Assembly (NCBI GenBank): GCA_010093515.1
Contig: MU001709.1
Location: forward strand, 7,812 to 71,811
DNA length: 64,000 nucleotides
From: Lineolata rhizophorae
Lineage: Eukaryota; Ascomycota; Dothideomycetes; Lineolatales; Lineolataceae
Direction: 5' to 3'
Below are positions 11,933 through 23,153 of the stretch, piece after piece. The stretch's first letter is position 1; every line of letters begins with the position of its first letter. The notes below the pieces were generated by a model. It saw only the letters and a program-made list of their open reading frames with translations. It was not told the DNA's origin and searched no databases. Position numbers and translations under genes: made by a program.

Positions 11933-13230
11933 GGTGGCGGTATTACCTGTTTGCAGCTCCTGTCGTTTGGCGTAGGTTGAGGCGGAAAGGGAAGTGGAAC
12001 GAGGGTGGCAGGCTTCTCGTAGCCTATTACCGGCTCCGACTGCCTGCGCGCGGCTGGTCTATCGTCTGACCGACGGAAACCGGGTATGCGTCGGGAGGTG
12101 AGAATCGCGGCGTGCTGCGACCGGGAAGAGCGAACAGGAAGGTAGGCAGGATAGGTGTAAGGACGAGGTAGAATCACCGGGGGTCCGTCATGCGTGGGTG
12201 CGTTGTCCGGCCCGGCAGCCCGGAGCGGATGGATGGACCCTAAGCGTCGGAGAGAGCGCCGTCACCCTCCGCGGAACTACGACAGAGTTTAGATCAAGGT
12301 GGCTACCCGCGATAGGAAAGCAAGATGGAGTAGCGTGCAAACAGACAGACGCGACGCCGTGTCGTGTCGTGCCGTCGGAAGTGAGAGCGGCGCGGATTGC
12401 CTGCTTGCTAGGATGGTGGTGTGGGTGCGTGGGTAGGTACTGGGGTACTGCGAATCGAAACATCTCCGGTCACGTGCAATGTGGCGGGTGTCTTCTCTCA
12501 ACTACGATGCTCGTGATAGCTCCAGATTATGAGTGAAATAAAGCCAAGGGAGCCTACTAGGGCCTGGATGAATCATGTATATTTTATACGTGAGCTTAAA
12601 TACATGTGTAAAAAGATATTAAAATACGCGGCTTTCTTCTTCAAACTTCGGCGCGTCGCGCGGGTCGATTCGCGAATGCATGTAAAATTGAGGCGTAGAA
12701 GGAATGCGTGAAAGCGAGAACTTCCGCCAGTTATACCCAGAAAGCTTTAGCTTTGTGCAGGATCCAAGTAAGATCCAAACAGAACCAAACACTGCCTTTG
12801 TTTGCTGTTATTACATTGGATGTGGACGCAACCTAGAGCATTTAGTTTTTCTGCAACTCCAAACTTGATACCTACACCTACTTTGCTCAGGCCCAACATC
12901 TGCCTGATATCTACCTAGGTAACTGGTTATACCCAGAGAAGTCTATGGAGATACCTTGATGTTGAATCGAAGTTTTGTCATGAGAGCTTATGCATGTGGC
13001 TGATTACAGTCACGTGACATTTCACAAGCCACAATTGTCGAAATGTTGGTCTTGGCGCCAAGCATCACGATCGTTCCCCGCTACCACTGCAACCCTCCAG
13101 GCTTCCGCACTAAAAGCCCCTCCGACACTACCATCTCCAGTCTTTGGTGACGCTTCGGAAGCATAACAACGGCCGCCCTTTCATACGTCTTCGCCTTTGA
13201 TATCCAAGCGCTACTTCGTACATTAAGACC
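11933..13230. other. Shared divergent promoter region, SAPS / Vps60
   Basis: No coding gene is supported. The SAPS side (11.93-12.45 kb) is GC-rich. The middle (12.5-13.0 kb) is AT-richer and non-coding in appearance. No canonical TATA box is obvious near either start, in contrast to the orphan genes elsewhere in the window. Confidence 0.55.
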
Positions 13231-13942
13231 ATGAATCGTCTCTTCGGCGCTAAGAACGCGGCGCCTAAGCCCACGCTCAACAGCGCCATCCAGAATGTGC
13301 GTCCCCTCACCACCGTCACCACCTCTTTCTGACTCTCTAGCCAACGCCTCGCTTATACAGGTCGACACACGCATCGAGAGCATCGACGTCAAGCTGGCCA
13401 AGCTCAACGCCGAACTTACCACGTACCAACAGCGTCTCGCCAAGATGCGTGACGGTCCTGGCAAAACCGCGCTGAAGCAGAAAGCCCTTAAAGTGCTGCA
13501 GCAACGAAAGCTCTACGAGGGGCAACGCGACCAGCTGCAGTCACAGAGTTGGAATATGGAGCAAGCTGGCATGATGCAGGACAACCTGAAGAACACTCTG
13601 GCGACCGTGGACGCGATGAAGACGACGAGCAAAGAGCTGCGGAAACAGTATGGCAAGGTGGACGTGGACAAGATTGAGCGCATGCAGGATGAGATGGCGG
13701 ATCTGATCGACATGGGCAACGACATTCAGGAGAGTCTGAGCAGAAGTTACGATGTTCCGGAGGATGTGGACGAGGCCGAACTGGATGCGGAGCTGGAGGC
13801 GCTGGGCGAGGAGGTCGAGTTGGATACGGCGGCTGCAGATGGCGTGCCGGACTTTATGAAGGACGAGGTCACAAAGGCGCCGCCAACGTTCATTGACGAG
13901 CCGCCGGAGCAAGCGGGCAAGGTGAAAGAAGCGGCGACGTAG
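13231..13942 (+). CDS. vps60: ESCRT-III component Vps60 (CHMP5 orthologue)
   Basis: Two exons, 13231-13296 and 13361-13942, joined by a 64-nt intron (GTGCGT...ACAG), encode 215 residues, normal for the family. The N-terminus MNRLFGAKNAAPKPTLNSAI is diagnostic of Vps60/CHMP5. A Snf7-type coiled-coil core follows (VDTRIESIDVKLAKLNAEL; LKVLQQRKLYEGQRDQL). The second half is acidic (DVDEAELDAELEALGEEVEL) and ends in a Pro-rich tail that carries the region used by MIT-domain partners. Vps60 acts on the endosome membrane in multivesicular body sorting: it binds Vta1 and stimulates the Vps4 ATPase. The ATG is chosen because it gives the exact family start; a frame opening inside the intron would lack it. 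Confidence 0.96.
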
Positions 13943-15064
13943 GTGGAGAGGCTTAATAAGATTCAAGTAGACTTTTGGAGCACGTGCGAGATTGTAGGAC
14001 GGGTCTCTGGATGCGGGCTTGGAGCGTGGCGTCTGGCATGGGTGGTGTATTTGGAACTTTGCCCTGGGGGAAGTGCGGGATGCTTCTAGCACCAAAAATT
14101 CCTATTCATTTCTGGTCTCTTTGAGCAAAAGACCATGCAGAGAATTGCAAATTTGGTGTGTTGTAACTGGCCCCTTCCGCCCCACATTTTTTATGTTTCT
14201 TTAACAACCAATCACACTGCTTAAACGGGACTGACTTCTGCACGGTAGGCCTTTTCTCGTTCGCAGCTCCAATCTAGATTCAAATATTTGTTAACTACTT
14301 ACTGTTACTAATGTCAAGGTAGAAATCCTGCCGGGACGTCATCATATCTTTTCACCAAGGACCGAAGACTCCATTCTTTGGGTAACATTTCTCTTGTGGA
14401 GATCGGTCCTCCATGTCACAAGTACTAAAAGCGCTGAAAGCGATGCGGTTAATTGATATGAGCAAGGCAATGAAGAACAGCAGGCGTTCAATCATCTCTA
14501 CGCTATCATTGCAAACCAAGCACTGATTGGGCGTTTCCCAAGTTGTACTTAAATGGGTACTTCATGAGGCTCACGAGGCTCGGAACGACTACATCGTTCG
14601 ACGGAAGACTAACTCATGACTAGGCAGGCTCGCGACACAAGAATTCCACTTGCCGTCCACCAGAATAGGTACCCAAGAAAGGTTCACATCTGTGCTGAGG
14701 TGGTGGCATGTGACGTGACTCACGGAGATATAAAAGAATAAGAATTCTCGTAAAATCGGTGCTGTGAGAGTAGAGTAAAGACTTAACAAATGCACTGACA
14801 AGGCTCAAAGAACAACTTGCTTACTCTTTCTCAACAATCGCGTCTAAGTTAAACCTTGCCAAGGCATCTCTTTCAGGCAACAACCACTATCACTTCTACA
14901 ACTTGCCGACCTCCGACCGCTTATATTTACTATCCTGCTTATCAATAAGCGGAGCTCTCCAGCTTTTATAGGAAGGCGAGGCAAAGCTCAGGAAGCGGCT
15001 TCCACATCAGTTCCCCAGGCGACAGGTCGCTTCCAAGATTCCATCGTACTTCCCCTCGCCGAAC
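13943..15064. other. Intergenic, upstream of the Cys-rich orphan gene
   Basis: No gene is seen between the Vps60 stop and 15065. The right half carries a TATA box (14729-14736), then a C/T-rich leader-like stretch, and an 8-bp perfect inverted repeat (ccgcttat / ataagcgg, 14918-14953) that could form a hairpin in a transcript. Confidence 0.5.
14729..14736 (+). promoter_or_regulatory. TATA box upstream of the 15-kb orphan gene
   Basis: TATAAAAG, a strong consensus TATA box, lies about 330 bp before ATG 15065. A pyrimidine-rich leader follows (14819-14900). The distance to the ATG implies a long 5' untranslated region or an unrecognised first exon. Confidence 0.45.
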
Positions 15065-17772
15065 ATGGATTGCTACTGCTACCGGTTTTTCGACCCGGAC
15101 TGTATTTGGCGGCCCGTGGTAGTCAATAGTCTGCCATCGAACGACCAGCAATTTCAGCCCCATCTTTATACTACCGCTACTCAACGGAAATCTCGCACAC
15201 GTTCGTTATCGTTACCATCGTCATCACCAGCGACAACAACAACAAAAACACGAATACCGCTACTAGCACCGGGCACACGACCACGCTCGCTATCAATTAG
15301 CACTCCATCAAAGCCACCTGCCCCCTCGCTCACGAGATACTTACCATGTAAGCTCCTATTTCTTCCCTCCCCAACGGATGCTCTTCTACTCAAACTAACG
15401 TCCACTTCGCAAAACAGGCCCTGCCGGGTTATCGTCGTCGTCTGCCGCGACAACTGCTGCCACGTGCACGCAAACGTGTACCCCTGCTCACTTCACTGCG
15501 GCACCCTCATCATGACTCTCCCGACGCGCCTCATATGTGCGCGTACCTGCGCAACGGAATTCATCGACCCGACCGCCGCTTGCCCGCGCAAAGTCTCGCA
15601 CGTGACGCCGCGGCTCTGCAGCTGCGCGGTCCATGGGTGCGTGCCGCAGGAAGAGCTTAAGTGCCCGGACCCGGCCGCGGGATGGATGGATGTGGCGGAG
15701 GAGGCTAAAGAGGTGGCGAAGAAAGAGGAAGCAAGGACAAGGGCAGGTTCTTCGAACTCTCCGAGCAAGGAAAGGGACCCGACGGAAGGCTCCTAGCAGG
15801 GGCAGCCGAGCAAGGAAGATATGGAAGAAACTCCCCGTGGAGATACCGCGGCCCACCACTGCATGGACAGTACTGTCCTTCCCGCCTCTACAGCTAGTCT
15901 AGCCGGCCCTGTCCCCCCTCAGCACGGCCCCGGCACCCGCCATGCGACCTCTAACCTCCCAAGCGCGCGTCTCCGCCTCTGCCCGCGGCACCACCATTTT
16001 TGGCCGCTCGCAATACCGACATGGCTGCCAGGCCTAGCCAACACCCGCAGACAGGCCCGATGTTTCCGAACAGTGGGCCACTTGTGGCAGCCCCCCCAGT
16101 GCGTGCACAATTGGGGCCAGTCCGAAGATACGATATGGTGGGGAGCGAGGGCGACAGAACCGCCGTCGTTTTCCGCGCCGGCCCCCAGCCCGATCTTGGC
16201 CGCAGTCCCAGTCCTACCCCCGGGGCCAACTCCTGCCGCGGCCTCATCTTCGGCTTCAGCCGCAGCCTCTACCACTGGTCTGCCGGCGCCGGCGCCGCCG
16301 TACTTGGGGACGGAACTACCGCAGGGCGCGAATGTCGGCGTTAAGCGCCCGGCCGAGCCGGACGGATCCGAGAAGATGAGAGCCAAGCGGCCGCGGCCCG
16401 AGACGACGGAATCTACAGCGACGGCGCCAGCAACGGCGCTGTCGTCCTCGCAGCCGCCGTTATTCGAGTCGCCGCCGCTGTTCGAGTCACGGCCGTTGTT
16501 CGAGTCGCAGCCGTTGTCCGCGCCGACGCCGTTGTCCGCGCCGACGCCGTTGTTCGCGCCGCAGCCGGTGTCCAAGGCGCAGCCTTCGTTCGTATCGCCA
16601 GCGCCGTCCCCGTCGCCGCCGTTTTTTGTATCGCCGTTCGCGCCGCAGTCGTCGCCGCACCCGTTGTCCGCGCCGCCGTTGTTAACCGCGCTGCCGACGT
16701 TGTTCACGCCGCAGCCGTCGCCCGCTCAGCGCTCGTGGTCCACGCCGATATTGTCATTCTGGCAGTGGTCCTGTTCCGCGTCGTCATCGCCGACTTCCGT
16801 GCGGAGTGAAGTCCCGGTCTCGCCCGCACACCCAGTCCCGCCCGCACACCCAGTCCCGTCCGCACACCCAGTCCCGTCCGCACACCCAGTCCCGTCCGCA
16901 CACCCAGTCCCGTCCGCACACCCAGTCCCGTCCGCACACCCAGTCCCGGCCGCCGCGGCCTCATCCTCGGCCCCCCAGCCAGCGGCGGCACCGCTGAACT
17001 TCGAAACCCAGCTGCCATGGGGCGCGCGGATTAGCGTGTGGACCGAAGACGAGCCGGACGGGTTTAAGGGGATGTCGATGAGAGATGAGGAGGAGTGGAG
17101 GCGGTCGATGGACGGGCTGCGGTGGTGCGGGAGCAGGGCGCTGGGGGAGCACTGGGCGCGGGAGTTGAGGGAGTACGGGTGGACCCGTGCGCGGATTGAA
17201 GAGGCGCTGACATGTATGGGGTTAGGGAATAATGACGTGGCTAGGAAGGAGAGGGGAGCGAGAGAATGGTCGAATGAAAGCGGGCAAAATTGGGTGGATG
17301 ACGCGACCGTGCAGGAGTGGTTGTGGGGGCTGCAGGCGCCTCAAGAGGAGGGGGGAATGGGCTCAGAGACGGAGGCGCAGCAGCGGGTGGAGCCACGTGG
17401 CGGTGGAGAGCGAGATTATGACGCAGAGCAAGGTTGTTCAAACCAAGGCCGTGAAGAGCAAGATCAGGGAGAGCAAGATCAGGGAGAGCAAGCTCAGGGA
17501 GAGCAAGGTCAGAGCGAGCAAGGTCGTAAAGAGCACGAAGGGCATCAAAGTTCACGACAGGGCGTTGAAAAAGAGAGCGAAGAGCGTGACAAGAAGAGTG
17601 AGAGCGGAAAGAGTAGTGAGGTTGATGAAGAGTGAGTATTGAAAATGATGGAAATGATAGGGAGAAAGTGCTGACATTGGCAAGTAGGGAGCAGATGAGA
17701 AGCCGAGAGTCAGAGGAGTTAGACCCGAGCGATGATATTGAGGCTGGAGTGCTCGACTGCTGGCCTAGCTGA
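15065..17772 (+). CDS. Cys-rich, low-complexity orphan protein (model uncertain)
   Basis: Two long open stretches lie in the same frame: 15065-15796 and 15821-17631, separated by one TAG at 15794. The last part splices cleanly (donor gtgagt at 17632, exon 17688-17772) to end in VLDCWPS. The first part has a Cys/His-rich segment (VIVVVCRDNCCHVHANVYPC, then CARTCATEF, then RLCSCAVHGC), perhaps metal-binding. The second has a Ser/Pro/Ala region with PLFES and AHPVP repeats, and then a more ordered C-terminal unit (around ARISVWTEDEPDGFKG and WARELREYGWTRARIEEALT). It ends in Gln/Glu repeats. A possible intron (15348-15417, gtaagc...aaaacag) in the first part would change the frame, so the true N-terminal arrangement is unresolved. 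The TAG may be spliced out, or there may be two genes or a nonsense allele. No homologue is recognised. Confidence 0.5.
16823..16948 (+). repeat. 18-bp coding minisatellite, 7 copies
   Basis: Seven near-identical 18-bp units encode the hexapeptide (P/S)AHPVP inside the 15-17.8 kb orphan gene. The first two units differ from the last five only at the base that changes Ser to Pro. The multiple-of-three unit lets copy number change without a frameshift. Confidence 0.9.
17456..17530 (+). repeat. 15-bp coding repeat, 5 copies
   Basis: Units of gagcaagatcaggga and close variants encode a repeated EQxQG-type pentapeptide near the C-terminus of the orphan protein. Five copies, the last two more diverged. 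Confidence 0.8.
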
Positions 17773-18218
17773 TGGCTACGCGGCCAAATTGAACTCTATA
17801 GTGACCTGGTGCTGCTATTCTCTCTTTTTCACTATTTTTTATTTTATTTTCCACGGTGCTGTGTGATAGTTCATTCTTTCTGTTGCTCTAGCTGCTCGGT
17901 ACGGGTTTAGGGTTTTTGCTTTCAATTCTGTAAGGTGATTGCTAAGTCATGGAGAAGCTCTTCTATAGGATGGTTAATATTCAGAAAGAATCAATCTTTA
18001 TAATTGTTCGTTTCTCTAAGCTTAGTATCGTGTTGGAAACAGGGTATTACGCACGGGTATCTTCTATGAGTAACGTGCCCCTCGAACGAAAACTATGCCA
18101 GCCCCCGCCATGCGAACAAAGTCAAATCAATGACTACGCGAGCAACCTTCCACGGCAGATCTCACTCCTATATACAGGCCCTCCGCCCTTCACACACACC
18201 ATCCTTCCCTCGACCCCC
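17773..18218. other. Convergent intergenic region
   Basis: About 450 bp between the 3' ends of the orphan gene (+) and the VPS62-like gene (-). T-rich just after the orphan stop (17820-17860), consistent with 3' untranslated sequence. No gene seen. Confidence 0.55.
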
Positions 18219-19562
18219 TTACTCCCTTGGTACCTTAATCGGCAGCACAATGCACGGCGGATCATTATCGGGGCAAACCAACTCCCTATCCAGAGTCTTA
18301 AACTTCGGCCCGGTTGGCCCACCCTCATACCTCCTGAACCCAAAGAAATTAAACTGCCTCGAATCGCTATCGGGATACCTGTCGTCGCCCCAGCGGCCCT
18401 TGTAGTTGAGATAAGCGACGGGCGCTCCATCGTAGGGAGTGAAGGTCTGGTCTGAAGGGTTAAAGGAGTACCAGTACGCGGAGAGTGCGGGGTCCCAAAG
18501 CGTGCCCCGCTGCGTGTGGTCCTCGAGAAAGCCGGCTGGTAGGTTGAGGTTGGGGATCGTGTGGTCGTGCGTGCCAGCCATGGCGTAGAGGGCGTGAGTG
18601 CCGTTGGCGGCGTAGGCGTAGGGCTGGAAGCGCTTCTGTTAGATTCCGGGGGGGACTAAATTGGGCAGGATAGGCATGTTTACCCTCTTGCCCTCCTTCT
18701 CAACGGCTTGGTATTCGAAGGCCTGCCCGCGCGAATGCTGCGAGTACCAGAGAGCCTGCGGCTCGCCGTCCTGGAAGCGGATCATGTTGTGTTCCCAGTC
18801 GCCGACGTGGTTGCCTATGTTCAGACCGAAATGCCCCATTGCATTAGCCCACATTTCTCCTCCCTCGCCCTACTTACAAAACTCGCGCGAGTGGCGTCAA
18901 ACTCACCTAAATTTATGTCCAACACGGTGCCACCCCAATTAAACGCCCAGAAATACATGTAAAATGCATCTAGCTTCCCGCCGCCATGGTCGACCGTGAT
19001 GACGACGGCTGTCTTGGCGCCCTCGGTCTCGCCCTCCGCATTCGGCTGTGCGCCCGTTAGCCAGTCCGGCACCGTCGTCACGTCGTCGTTGCTCGTTAGG
19101 TAGACGTTCTCGCCGCCGTCACCGTACGAGTTGAGCGCGTCGAGGTTGGACAGAGTGAGTGGCTGCGGGTAGCCCGAGATGGGATTCCGGTCGACTTTAG
19201 GAGTCGTATGGTCCACTTGGGCGGCGATGTCGGAGGGGCGGTATACGTCGCGGTCGTCAAGCCAAACGAGCGGTGCTTAGTGAAGTTAGAGAGAGATCGA
19301 GTGAGTTCCAACAGGAAGAAGGTGAGAGTGAAAGTGATTTGCATCCTGAATAGAATTTGAGGAAAAAGAAGCAGTGAGGATTTCATTCATCCCAGTGCAA
19401 GAAACGGGAAACGGAAATGGATCCGGACTATGGAAAGAAAAAAGAGGGCTTACCGTAATCAACAACATACTGCGGTACGCCGGATGGTGCGCGCTTGTTG
19501 AACGTTGTCGGGGCCGCAACGGCTGCCGCGCCAAATAGCAATCCGGAAAGGAGCGAGATCAT
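18219..19562 (-). CDS. Secreted VPS62-like protein
   Basis: Four minus-strand exons: 19562-19454, 19275-18907, 18814-18684 and 18623-18219, in phase, for about 337 residues. The last intron is 61 nt and contains a TAG in the exon-3 frame. Using its CTAAC branch site and the cttccag acceptor restores EGKR-PYAYAANGTHALY, which fits the family motif. Residues 1-16 form a clear signal peptide (MISLLSGLLFGAAVAA), and a Lys-Arg pair at 22-23 could be a processing site. The VPS62 family core is visible: the end of a beta-rich region (FWAFNWGGTVLDINLG), then GDWEH at 164-168, QALWYSQHSRGQAFEY, and the NGTHALY segment. Yeast VPS62/TDA6 was found through vacuolar sorting defects, but the molecular role is unknown. 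With its signal peptide this protein probably enters the secretory pathway, possibly leaving the cell. Confidence 0.9.
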
Positions 19563-21781
19563 GATGTTGATCAACGAGGGTCGATCAAACGATGTCAATC
19601 AAAAAGAAAAAGAAAAAAATAAGAAAATGCAGTCGATCTCTAAATTATGAAGCAAGTGAGCGTAAAAGAATTAAAGCATTAAATATTCAAGTCAAGAAGT
19701 AAGCATTCCCAGTGGTTTGAGCGGGAAGCTGCCGGCAGCGACGTTTCCGTCCTTCCTTTTGTCCTTTTGTCCTTATACACCTCAGAATGACGATGTTTAG
19801 AACAAGGGTACCTGCACAGACGATGCGGGGGAGTGAAGGGCCGCCGTTGCCAGGTTTTGCTTTCCATGGCCCGCGACGGCTTTATACATGCACTTATGTC
19901 TCCAGGAGATTTCACTATGTGCCAGGGGAAGCCGGCGCCGTCGGGATTCCAAGGCCATAGCGACGCAGATGAGCGGCCCACGAGAAGATGGCCGCCGGGG
20001 TCAATGATGCATCCCAGCCAACCCACGAGCCCACTCAGGACCCGGCGACCGGCCCGCGCTGTAAACGGGAAACCGCCACGACCGCCCAGAAAGGACCGAG
20101 GGACCGTTTGGGGGGCCCAGGGGCAGGGGGCACGAAGAGAACAATCAAGCACGGCCGAAACGCGCCTCGAATCTGCGCGGCGATTGGCTCCCGCGTGAGA
20201 TCGACGTGGCGGCCGCTTGCTGCTCGCGGCCGGCTGCAGGAACATGGATAATGACGACGGATGGTGTGGCGGGCGCAGCTGCGCGATCGAGACCGTACGA
20301 AGGAGAAACGGCGTCTTTGTTACCACTGCTATACGGGGAGGAAGACGCTTGCCATTTCGACAGGTGACCTCCGTCCCGAGGAACGGCGTCCGTCAAGGTA
20401 GGGAAAACGCGCGTTGGCCGTGTCATTTGACGGTGTAGACTGACTCTGTACCGACATCAGCCATGCAACACCCGTCCTGTGTGCGACGGCGCCAGGCCAC
20501 GATACACACACGTGGGCCTTGCAAGCACCGCACGCTCCGGCGCACACTGGATGCAGGAGACAGCCAGCGTGCCTTCTCCGCGCCATTTACTATCGTCGGT
20601 GATGACCGAGACGCCTGAAGCCCGCCGGCACCAGTCAAACAACAACATGAGAAGTCGACCGAGAAGCTAGCGCGAGCGAATTTTCTTCTTTTCTTCTCCA
20701 GCAATTTCAACCCTCGTCCCATCAGAAGCCTCCAGCCGAATCTCGACGCTGCCATGCCCGCGACGCCAGTGGCTGGTGACCCGCACGGTGCAACGCCGGG
20801 ATGATCGGTGCAGCAGCGCGGAGACGGCGTGCCGATTGGCTGCGAGACCCCTGGCAGGGCCCGAGATTAAGCAGCCACTATGTACCGCCGGGGCCGTTTT
20901 AGCGCCACTCGGGCAGGGGAGAACGGGAGTGGCGCGTAAAGGGGCGTAACATCATCTCGGGGCAGTGATTTGGTGCGAGAGAGGTGCGCCGCGCCGAACG
21001 GCTGCCTCTTCTGGTGCTTGGTCCTGTCGAGCGTCACAGAGTGCACGGTGTCAAAGAGTGGTGAGGTTGCAGAGTAAGAGGTAAAGCCCTTCTCTGTACG
21101 GAGTGAAACCGGGGCCGGCATTACGTGGCCCCGAACTCACGTGCTACTGCTGCCATTTATGATGTCCACGACAGATCCTCCGCGTGGCATTTCAAAGAGA
21201 GCTGGGCATAAGGATGGCGAGCTAGTTCGGGGTAAAAAAGGGAAAGAAAAGGGAAGAGAAGAGCGTTTGGCGGGAATCTTGAGAGCGTTTTCTGTTCGGA
21301 GTTGAACTAGGGACAGCCGGCTCTCGACAGCATCCTCCTTTGTCACGGCGGAGCAGGAAGTATGGTTCCAACTGTGGGTAAGGGAACTCTTGGAGTTCGA
21401 GAGGACAAATTTCAAATCATGCACGACTCGGCTGCTTCCGTACCAACCAAACGGAATTTCTAGCTTTCCTTATCGCCATCACCAACTACCACGAGCTCCT
21501 GATTCTTCTGTTCTGAGACATCAGCTCTCATGTTTCCTATCATTTACCAGATCAAGACTGGAGTTCAGAGCTCCGAGCTCCACCTTCCAAGCAGCTGCCC
21601 CAAAAGTCAAAACACAAACGCAGTCACTACAGAAACTTGCAGTGGTCAATTCCATCAAGCCACCTTCCACACAAAAAAACAACCAAGCCACAGAGAATCA
21701 ACAACCTCCCAATGTAAAGGATTCCCAATACAAACTCCTCACCCGCCAAATATACCTACTCACAAACTTTCCCATCCTCCC
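19563..21781. other. Intergenic, upstream of VPS62-like gene; carries a dispersed repeat copy
   Basis: 2.2 kb without a supported gene. The stretch 19.8-20.9 kb is GC-rich and has many short overlapping frames with no protein-like features. It includes a CCGATTGGC (CCAAT-type) motif near 20830. A dispersed repeat copy lies at 21019-21177. Around 21.4-21.8 kb the plus strand is A/C-rich and non-coding in appearance. Confidence 0.5.
21019..21177 (-). repeat. Dispersed repeat, copy A
   Basis: Read on the minus strand, this ~160-bp stretch aligns with 43041-43204 on the plus strand. Shared blocks include gcagtagcacgtgagttcg, tctgcaacctca and cactctgtgacgctcgaca; the rest differs by scattered substitutions and small indels. 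No coding capacity or terminal repeats were recognised, so the family is unknown. It may be a piece of a longer element. Confidence 0.8.
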
Positions 21782-23153
21782 TCACACCCATCTTCCCCAC
21801 CACACCCCCTCCCCCCGCCCTATCCGCGACGACCTCATCTCCGTCCTCCTCCTCCCATCCCCCCCCTCATCCTGACTATACACGGACGACGCCGGCCTCC
21901 ACCCCGACCCTCGAATCGCGCCCCGAAACCCGACCCCCAACGCCGCGGGCCCTTCCCGCGCCTCGTCGCCCCCGCTTTCACCGCCACCGCAGCTCCCAGC
22001 CTCGCCACCGCGCCCGCGCGCCCCCGCTTCCGCGCCCGCGGCCCCGCCCGCGGCCCCGACCGAGTCGCGGCTCGCGCTGAAGTCGTCGAGCGGCGACGAC
22101 GCGGCGCGGGACCGCGTCGGCGAGGCCGGCGGCGCGACGAAGGCGGGCGCGGCGGCCGTCGACGCCGAGGCCGAGCGGGCGTGCCTTGGCGGGGGGGCGA
22201 GGGGCCAGCTGGGGGGCCAAGCCGTCGTGTTGGCGGTGGTATCCGTGTTGGCGGCGCCGATGGTGTTGCTGTGGGTAGCGGCGGCGGCGGCGGCGGCGCT
22301 GTCGGGCGCGGCGTCCGGAGAAGGAGAAGGAGAGGGGAAGGGGCAGGGAGATGGGGCCGCGCCGGCGCTGGAGCCGAGGCCGAGGATCTCGTGCGAGCCC
22401 ATTTCGTGCCGCCGGACGAGTTCGATCGCGCCACTGCGGGAGTCGCCGCCGCGGGAGTCGTCGGCCGAGTCGGCGCGGCTAGGGCGGCGTCGGAGTCGCC
22501 ACCGACGTCGCATGTAGAAGTATATGCCGAGCCCGAGGAAGATGGCGCCGAGGAGGCAGCCGAGGGCGATGCTGAGGGCGAGGGCTGTGCGCGGGGTGGA
22601 GGAGGTGGTCGGGCTGGTGGTGTCGGTTGTGGTGCTGCTGGAGGGGGTGGTTGGCGTGCTGGTGAGAGCCGCGGAGGAAGCGGGCGCGGGTGCGGAGGGT
22701 GAGGTAGAGGGCGCAGCAGGAGTGCTGCCAACGGTGGTAGCGGTGGGGGGTGCGGCACCAGTGCTGGCAACGGTGGTAGCCGACGCGGGCCTGGATGTAC
22801 GTCGCGTCCGAGTGTCGAGCGTCGACGGCGGCGGTGGGGCGACGACTGTCACGACGACCTGCGATGTCACGGGTTTAGCCTCCAAGTCCGTGGTTTCAGG
22901 CGGTGGGGATGGCGGGGGCAATCACCGTGCTTGTTTCCATTGGTGCGGCTGGGTCTGACTCTATCTGGGGTTCCTGTGTTACGGGAGCTTTGCTAAGAAC
23001 AGGACGTGAGTCGCGTCGATGGACTCCTTGGACGGAGTAGATGTGGTGGTGAGTGTGCCTGCGACGGCGTGACGAGTAGGATGGAGGGATAACTCTGACA
23101 CTGTTGTCGCTCCGACCGCTGGTATGGATTGGAAGTGTTATGGATGATACCAT
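21782..23153 (-). CDS. Single-pass membrane protein with Ser/Thr-rich ectodomain
   Basis: Best model: exon 1 23153-22926, a 67-nt intron (gtgatt...gacatcgcag), exon 2 22858-21782, about 434 residues. The junction reads METST-VVVTVVAPPPP and keeps frame. The outer part is rich in Ser, Thr, Pro and Ala, the usual substrate of O-mannosylation. One hydrophobic segment (LALSIALGCLLGAIFLGLGI, then YFYM) is followed by a strongly basic stop-transfer cluster (RRRWRLRRRPSR) and a ~210-residue cytosolic tail ending near RPASSVYSQDE. This layout resembles fungal Mid2/WSC-like wall sensors or related type I proteins. No WSC or other cysteine module is seen, and no signal peptide is evident at the chosen ATG, so an upstream exon may be missing. 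The TM and tail are secure; the N-terminus is not. Confidence 0.6.

Noticed and set aside
21530-22770. Long frames (about 310-390 codons) on both strands over the Ser/Thr-rich membrane protein
   Set aside because: Extreme Arg/Gly or Pro/Arg composition caused by high GC; no membrane segment or domain. The minus frame with TM and basic stop-transfer is the coherent one.
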